Assembly: GCA_021307315.1 (NCBI GenBank)
Contig: JAJSPD010000256.1
Coordinates: 1-12,940 of the forward strand
Direction: 5' to 3'
DNA length: 12,940 nt
Origin: Bisporella sp. PMI_857
Lineage: Eukaryota; Ascomycota; Leotiomycetes; Helotiales; Helotiaceae
A program made the position numbers and the translations under genes. The notes beneath the pieces are model-generated. The model was given only the letters and a program-made list of their open reading frames with translations. It did not search any database and was not told the origin of the DNA. Position 1 is the first letter of the stretch. Every line of letters begins with the position of its first letter. Positions 7,672 through 12,940 of this stretch are shown here, piece by piece.

Positions 7672-7890
7672 TGTAATGCAACATCCAAGGTTTCAGATCC
7701 TCTGCATACTCGGCACGTGCCAAAAAAACAGATCAAAGCGTATACTTTAGAAAAACCGGCACTTACCCGGGAAGAAGCCGCGATTCTCTTTCGAAACTTC
7801 TCAGACTCGATTCCGTTCGATGACATTATAGTTTACTCAGACGGCTCAAAACTCGAATCAGGCAACGCAGGTGGAAGCAGTGTGGCATTT
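7672..7890 (+). pseudogene. LINE (Tad-like) RNase H fragment
   Basis: A 73-codon uninterrupted frame without a start codon ends in IPFDDIIVYSDGSKLESGNA, then GGSSVAF. The YSDGSKLE..NAG block is the first catalytic-Asp motif of the RNase H domain found after reverse transcriptase in fungal non-LTR elements. The upstream part (TREEAAILFRNFSDS) fits the linker before RNase H. The frame is cut off at the AT-rich repeat starting near 7884, and everything 5' of the fragment is missing. Codon use is GC-balanced and the fragment shows no obvious decay, unlike the DNA to its right. Confidence 0.75.
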
Positions 7891-7998
7891 AATTAAATTA
7901 AATTAAATTATTGCTAGTTAATCCAAATTTAATTAAGCTCTCTGATTGGTTAATCTAAATTAAATTAAATCTAATTTAATTTAATCCAAAAAAAATTA
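7884..7998. repeat. TTAAA/ATTAA short-unit repeat block
   Basis: Runs of ATTAA units in both orientations surround two TTAATCCAAA/GGTTAATCTAAA-type segments, so the block can fold back on itself. It marks the abrupt left border of the AT-rich domain and truncates the LINE fragment. Confidence 0.6.
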
Positions 7999-8964
7999 AT
8001 TAAAGTCACGTGATATATTACTTAAAGTATTGGCTTAGTTACGAAGGTTAGTACTATAGTAAGTGCTATTATATTAAAGCTACAGTTACTATTTTAGGAG
8101 TTTTTAAAGGTTTATTAATAATTACTTTATTACTAAGTCTTATAAATCAATTCTAGAAGTTTTTATTAGTAATAGATTTATTTGTAAGTCTTAAATTAGT
8201 AATACTTGTATTTATAAACGTTTAGAATCTAATCGAAGTTTATAGAATAACTCTTTTTAATATAAAAACTTTAAAATTCTTTGATCAATTCGATATCGAC
8301 TAACATTTCAACGATACTTACAATACTATATTATTATCTATTATTTATTACTATTACTTTTATAAAGCTATTTTATACTCTAAAAATAATAATGTTTTTT
8401 ACTACTTCGGAAAAAACAAATATAGCTTAAAACGACCTTAATTTTATTTTATCGGAAAATCAACTTAATATATTTAAAAAGAACTATTTTACGAAAGTTT
8501 TAGATTTTCTTTAAAAAAATAAAACAAAACCTAAAACAGTTACTATTAAGTGTACTTAAAGAAATTGCAAGTAAGTTTATTTTTATTTTTATTATATTAA
8601 GTTATAATATAAGTACTAGTATTTATATAGTAAAGTGTTTTATAAGCAACGAGTTAATCACGCTACGAGCAATTATATAACTTATTATAAACATAATCAT
8701 AAACTAGTACATTTAAGACTAAGAAAAGAAAATATATTTAGTACGTTATTTCTAATAAATAAAATAATTTATTATAATAAATACTAATATTGAATAAGTT
8801 CACAAAAAGAAAATAGTTCTTAAAAGTTTAACACTACTTCGCAAAGCAATATTATCGACTTTTTAGCTTCGGCTAAACTAAAAAAAGAAAGTTGAATAAT
8901 TTCGATATACAAAGATTTAAACAAAAAGTTATAAACTTTGTTATATCTAATAATCTTTTGTCAC
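7999..8964. other. AT-rich decayed DNA without genes
   Basis: No open frame or motif is recognised. GTCACGTGAT occurs at about 8006. The sequence has many TTAGTAATA-like short repeats (about 8120-8200) and stops in all frames. It is probably an eroded transposon of unknown type. Confidence 0.6.
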
Positions 8965-9075
8965 AGGATAGACTCATGTGGTGGGATCATTGGCTGGATA
9001 AGCGAGCACGCCAAGAATGGCCAAGGAGCTGGTATTTAGGAGAACAGATCAATTGTAGATTACCTGTTCTTTAAG
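8965..9075. other. Unmutated GC-normal island inside AT-rich DNA
   Basis: About 110 bp with ordinary composition (GGATAGAC, GTGGGATC, AATGGCCAAGGAGCTGG) lies between two heavily AT-rich blocks. A 60-codon frame crosses it (8892-9074), but only its last half lies in the island and shows no known motif. It may be a late insertion, a single-copy boundary or a gene fragment. Confidence 0.5.
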
Positions 9076-12000
9076 CGTGTATACATACAATAATATCACT
9101 TCGCTATTAAGACTGTCAACAATCAATTAGCTGTTTACTGTACTACTAAGTACTTTTCGTGATAGTTATAAGCCCGGTTTTGCCATTAAAACACTTTTAC
9201 TGCGCATATTAAAAGCTTTTAAAAGCAAAACAACTAATTTCTTAATTACTTTTTTTTACAGAAAAATTCTTTACACTAACAACAAACACTGCAACTATAC
9301 AATAACAAGCTCGCAAAAGTTTTTTAATATGTTAATAAAAAATAAGCATAATTAGCTCAAGTAGTTCATGTTATTGGATATAAAGCACGCTACTAAAACC
9401 GTAAAAGCTAGTCGATCCAAACGTTTTTAACAGCCAATTTAACTTAGTAGTGTTACTATTAAAGCCGAAATCGTTGAAAAAGCTGTCAATAAAAAGAATT
9501 AAACTCGCAATAAAAAATACAACATTAAGCTTACTGTATACTTAGCGTAATAGTTAATTAAAACAATACACTTTAAGCAAAAGCAACTTTTTTAACATCG
9601 ACTGTTTTTTCAACAAAATTTCTATTCGACAATCGAAAAAGTAAAGCTTAAACAAGTTTTTATTAAACTACAAGTTTTACTTATTGTACAATTAGCGATA
9701 TACAGCGAACTAGTTAATATACAACAAAAATTATACAATAAAAATGTCAAAGTAAACAAACAGCTGAAAAAAGTACTAACAAGTATTAAGCTAAATTACG
9801 AAAACAGTAAATCCGTTAAAGCTAAAAAACGCAAAACTAAGTTAGCAGTTAATAAAACTATTAGTATACAAGACTTGTGCAACAACTAAAAAAAAAGTTC
9901 GCTTCAACTAACTTTAGCACAATTAACACAGTTCGCGCAAAATACCGAAAAGTTTTCAGCTAAGCAGCAAAAAAAAGCATTAATAAAAACAGTAGCTAAA
10001 CATTAAAACAAAGCATACAAACAAGCAAAGCTTTACAATTTAGCAAAAGCGCAAAATATTAGCTACGCAAAATTTCTTGATAGCTATTTGCACAAAGCTA
10101 AGTTTCGTTTAAGCGAAAAAAAAGCTGCAAAACTTAATAGTGCAATTAAAAATCGGTAAAAAAACAAAAACAATCGAACAGTTAACAGCCGGTTTCGCAA
10201 AGCTAATTTACGCAAACAACACGAATTCAAACTAAAAAGTCAAAAGCTCGGTTTGTTGCAATACTAAAAAAAAAGCTAACAATAACAATTTTTCGAGTTT
10301 AAACTTTTAAAACACGTTTAACTTTTTAGCTAAAAGTTCGTTAAACAAAAAAAAAAGTACTTATACTATACGACGTGTTAATTAAAACATGTATAAAACT
10401 AAAAAAATGTAAAAAAGTACAGTTTGCGATTACGGAAAGTTAATAAGCCGTTTTCGAAACTAATAAAAAAAAAACTAAAAAAAAATTTAAAACGACTAAA
10501 CTTAGCTAATTAAGCAAAGCTAAAAGCAGTTTTAAAAAAAAAAATAGTTTAACTAAACGTCGAACAAAAAATCAATTTTTTTGCATTTTTCAACAGCGCA
10601 TAATTGACTTAAAACTAGTTATAAACATGTTAGCCGAATGTATACAATACAAAGCTATACTTAACTATACTTTTTATTAGCTAGTATTTTGTTCGACAAC
10701 TGCAAAGCAATTATTTAGTAAACAACAAATTACTTTTCGACTTAAGATTTTTTGTTAAAACTAAATACAACGAATGTATAAAATTTAGAACAACAAGCTT
10801 TTTTATACTAAAAAAAAAAACTCGCACTTTTTTTAATACGTTAACAGCCGGAAAAACTACGTACAGTTGATTTTAAGCTAACAAATGTAGCATTAGTTGA
10901 AAAATTTTATATAAATATAATTTTAAAAGCTCGAATACTCGCTGTCGAATTGTAGTTTTATAAACTAAATGTTTATTAAAGTATAAAGCAATAAAAAAAG
11001 CGTTATAGTAAACAGTTAAAACGTAAAAGAAATTTAGTTTTTTTTAAATACAACAGTTGTTTTTTTATTTATTCGCTTTTAAAAAAGCTTTTGCTGCACT
11101 AGTACTATACGTAATTATGTACTTAACTTTAACTTGCTAAATTAACAAAACATACCGTTTTTTAAAAACTACTTAAACTTAAATTAAATTCAGCGAATAT
11201 ATAGATAAAAAAACAAGTTATTTAAACAAAAAAGCGTTTAAAGCATTAGTATATAAGCAAAAAATGTAAAAATCACAGAAATACTTCGTATTAAGTGCGA
11301 AATATATACTTAAACGTATACGACGCAAGTAATATTTAAAAAAACATTTAACAAAATATTATTTGCTCGTTTTACAAATAATTTAAAACTTGTTTAAATT
11401 TTTTAATTACTTAGCTTATAACGAACTAAGTATTTGCTAGTAATTAAAAACGAATACAGCGAAAAACTATTCGGCTTTTTGTTAACAACAAAAAAAAAGT
11501 AAAAGTAACACGAGCAGTTCGCGAATTCGACAAATAAGTAAAACGACAATACGATTATTTATTTGCAAAATTAAGCACAAAATAATCGATTAGTTATTTT
11601 AATAAATAAAACGTTAAAGTACGAACAGTAAACAAACAAAAAAAATTTAGCTAAAACTTTCGCTGTTATATACACACAACCGACAAAAAGTATAAAACGA
11701 GCAAATCAAAAAGCAATAACTCGTTTAATAAAAATGCGTATAAGTGCAAATTTACTTCGAAGTTGTAGCCGAATTAACAATAGCTAAATATACTTGTTTA
11801 ATATAAACTTATTTGCTGCAAAAAATATACGTTTTCCGAACGAAACACTTAATACGTATTTAAAATTACTTTAAATAGTACAATTTGCAGTTCGTAAGCA
11901 AAATAACGAACGATTTTCGTTTTAACTAAAGCGAATTTACGTATACAAAGCTTGCGCGTACTTTTGGAAAAAAATAAAAAAGCACTAAAAAGCAAAAGCT

Positions 12001-12940
12001 TACAAAGTGGACTTAAAAGCACATAAAATATTAGTAAAATATATAGCTTTTAACATTTACAGAATTTAAGTGCTACAATTCGCGCGAGTTATTATTAAAA
12101 AAACGTTAAGTTCGATAAAAACTAGTTTTATTTACTAGAAATCGAACAGCTAAAAGCAACTAGTCGCAATCGCTCGACAAGTAGTGGAAATAATAAAAAA
12201 ATAAAACATTTAAAACGTTAAATTAATAATCGAAAATTAACGTATTAGTAATAATTTTAACGAACAATAACAAGCTAAAACTTTTGCAAAAAGTTAAAAA
12301 CACTATTTTCGAGTCGAGTAGCTAAAACTCGAAAATAAAACACGATAATTTCAAAAAAAGCACGAACTTTTATAACAAATAAACCGTTTTACTTTTAATA
12401 TTTAACTTAACTTTCGACTTAAAAATACTAAATTAAAGTTCGAAAAAAAAACTGTTTATAAAAAAAAACAGTATAATATTCGACTTAATTTCGAAACTTA
12501 AAATATACTAAGTTAAAATTCAAAAAAAGCGCTGCTCGAATAAGTTTCGCAGTTCGTTACAACAGTTAACAACTACAAAAAGCGCGCTAATTGTTAAAAA
12601 TTTAAAGCGAATTAAAATACTACAAAAAAAAAATTTAAAATTTACAAAAAAAGTTCGAAGCTTTTTACAAGTAATTATTAAAAATAACTTTCGTTTAAGC
12701 AATTTACTGTTTAGCGAAAACTTTTGCTAACTTAAATACAAGCTTTAATATTTCGAACATATTACGATATTTACTACAGTTAAATAAAAAAAATCTAAGT
12801 TGCGCCGAAGTAAAAAAATTCGCAATTAACTTTCGAACAAAACGCAAAATTAAAAAATAACTAAGTATTCGTAATACTAGCATTTAAGTACTATACAATC
12901 GATTATACTTAGCAATAAGATTTATACGATTTACTAGTAT
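9076..12940. other. A-rich decayed repeat domain with YpC-type mutation signature
   Basis: Nearly 3.9 kb without an intact gene. The plus strand is strongly A-rich. In a sample at 9601-10080, guanines occur almost only as AGC, AGT or CGN, with GG absent and GA nearly always CGA. Cytosines occur mainly after A or G, with CC and non-CpG TC scarce. Poly-A runs and TAA/TAG triplets abound. This is what C-to-T change on both strands at pyrimidine-preceded, non-CpG cytosines would leave. The domain continues past the window. Confidence 0.65.
9602..10159 (+). pseudogene. Decayed long reading frame, product unidentified
   Basis: In the frame with codon starts at 9602, 9605 and so on, 95 codons (9602-9886) run without a stop and about 186 codons contain only three stops, all TAA. 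Given the base composition, many more would be expected. TAA is what TGG becomes under the local G-to-A decay, so the stops may be former Trp codons. The frame can be followed with few stops back to about 9140 and, more weakly, forward past 10700. The decayed product is Lys/Gln/Leu/Asn/Ala-rich. I recognise no domain, and because decay alters residues I do not propose a function. Confidence 0.4.

Noticed and set aside
7520..7750. Plus-strand frame of 76 codons across the 151-bp MITE
   Set aside because: It runs through the inverted repeats of the MITE and out of frame with the RNase H fragment.
10846..10875. AGKTT-like P-loop in the decayed frame
   Set aside because: It is too short and too altered by mutation to name an ATPase, so it is noted only as a lead.
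12520..12702. Minus-strand 60-codon frame rich in Phe/Lys
   Set aside because: It lies in A-rich low-complexity decayed DNA. Its composition reflects poly-A on the other strand and has no motif.

Overview
The window looks like nuclear DNA of a filamentous ascomycete (Pezizomycotina). The evidence is short introns of about 50-65 bp with GT..AG ends and CTAAY/CTGAY-like branch points, three genes of fungal-type families, several fungal transposon remnants, and a 5 kb AT-rich tail with no open genes that looks like the decayed repeat compartment of such genomes. Nothing bacterial is visible: no operons, Shine-Dalgarno sites or CRISPR arrays. I see no tRNA or rRNA.

Gene-bearing part (about 1-6130). 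On the minus strand, 274-2112 encodes a five-exon sugar transporter of the plant SUT/fungal sucrose-transporter type in the major facilitator superfamily, with a damaged or unusual first intron. Upstream is a second minus-strand gene or gene remnant (2854-3277) for a one-pass membrane protein whose two ends I could not resolve. It diverges across about 160 bp from a plus-strand two-exon gene (3438-4311) for a one-pass membrane protein with two HxxHC motifs, resembling the fungal DUF3328/UstYa-like group. A single-exon minus-strand gene at 5528-6013 encodes a small fungal protein with the conserved GWE..EI...GSDG and GGW.VCDW.HG.PQLFW blocks. These genes do not form an obvious pathway. A sugar transporter beside a UstYa-like protein could be the edge of an accessory cluster, but the window alone does not establish that.

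Transposon-dense part (about 4320-7890). Just after the HxxHC gene lies a 1.1 kb element with 11-bp terminal inverted repeats, split by a hAT-type MITE that has perfect 8-bp target duplications. Further right are a TA-flanked pogo/mariner-like MITE inserted inside a 17-bp tandem repeat, a 430-bp MITE with 101-bp perfect inverted arms, a piece resembling a LINE 3' tail, a 151-bp TA-flanked MITE, and an in-frame LINE RNase H fragment on the plus strand.

AT-rich part (about 7884-12940). No intact gene remains. From about 9080 the sequence has an unusual C-to-T/G-to-A decay signature: cytosines after a pyrimidine and guanines before a purine are nearly gone unless they are part of CpG, while CpA is retained. 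One frame is still conspicuously open (about 9602-10160, possibly more), so this is probably the eroded body of a long coding element. A short unmutated island at about 8965-9075 interrupts the decayed DNA.
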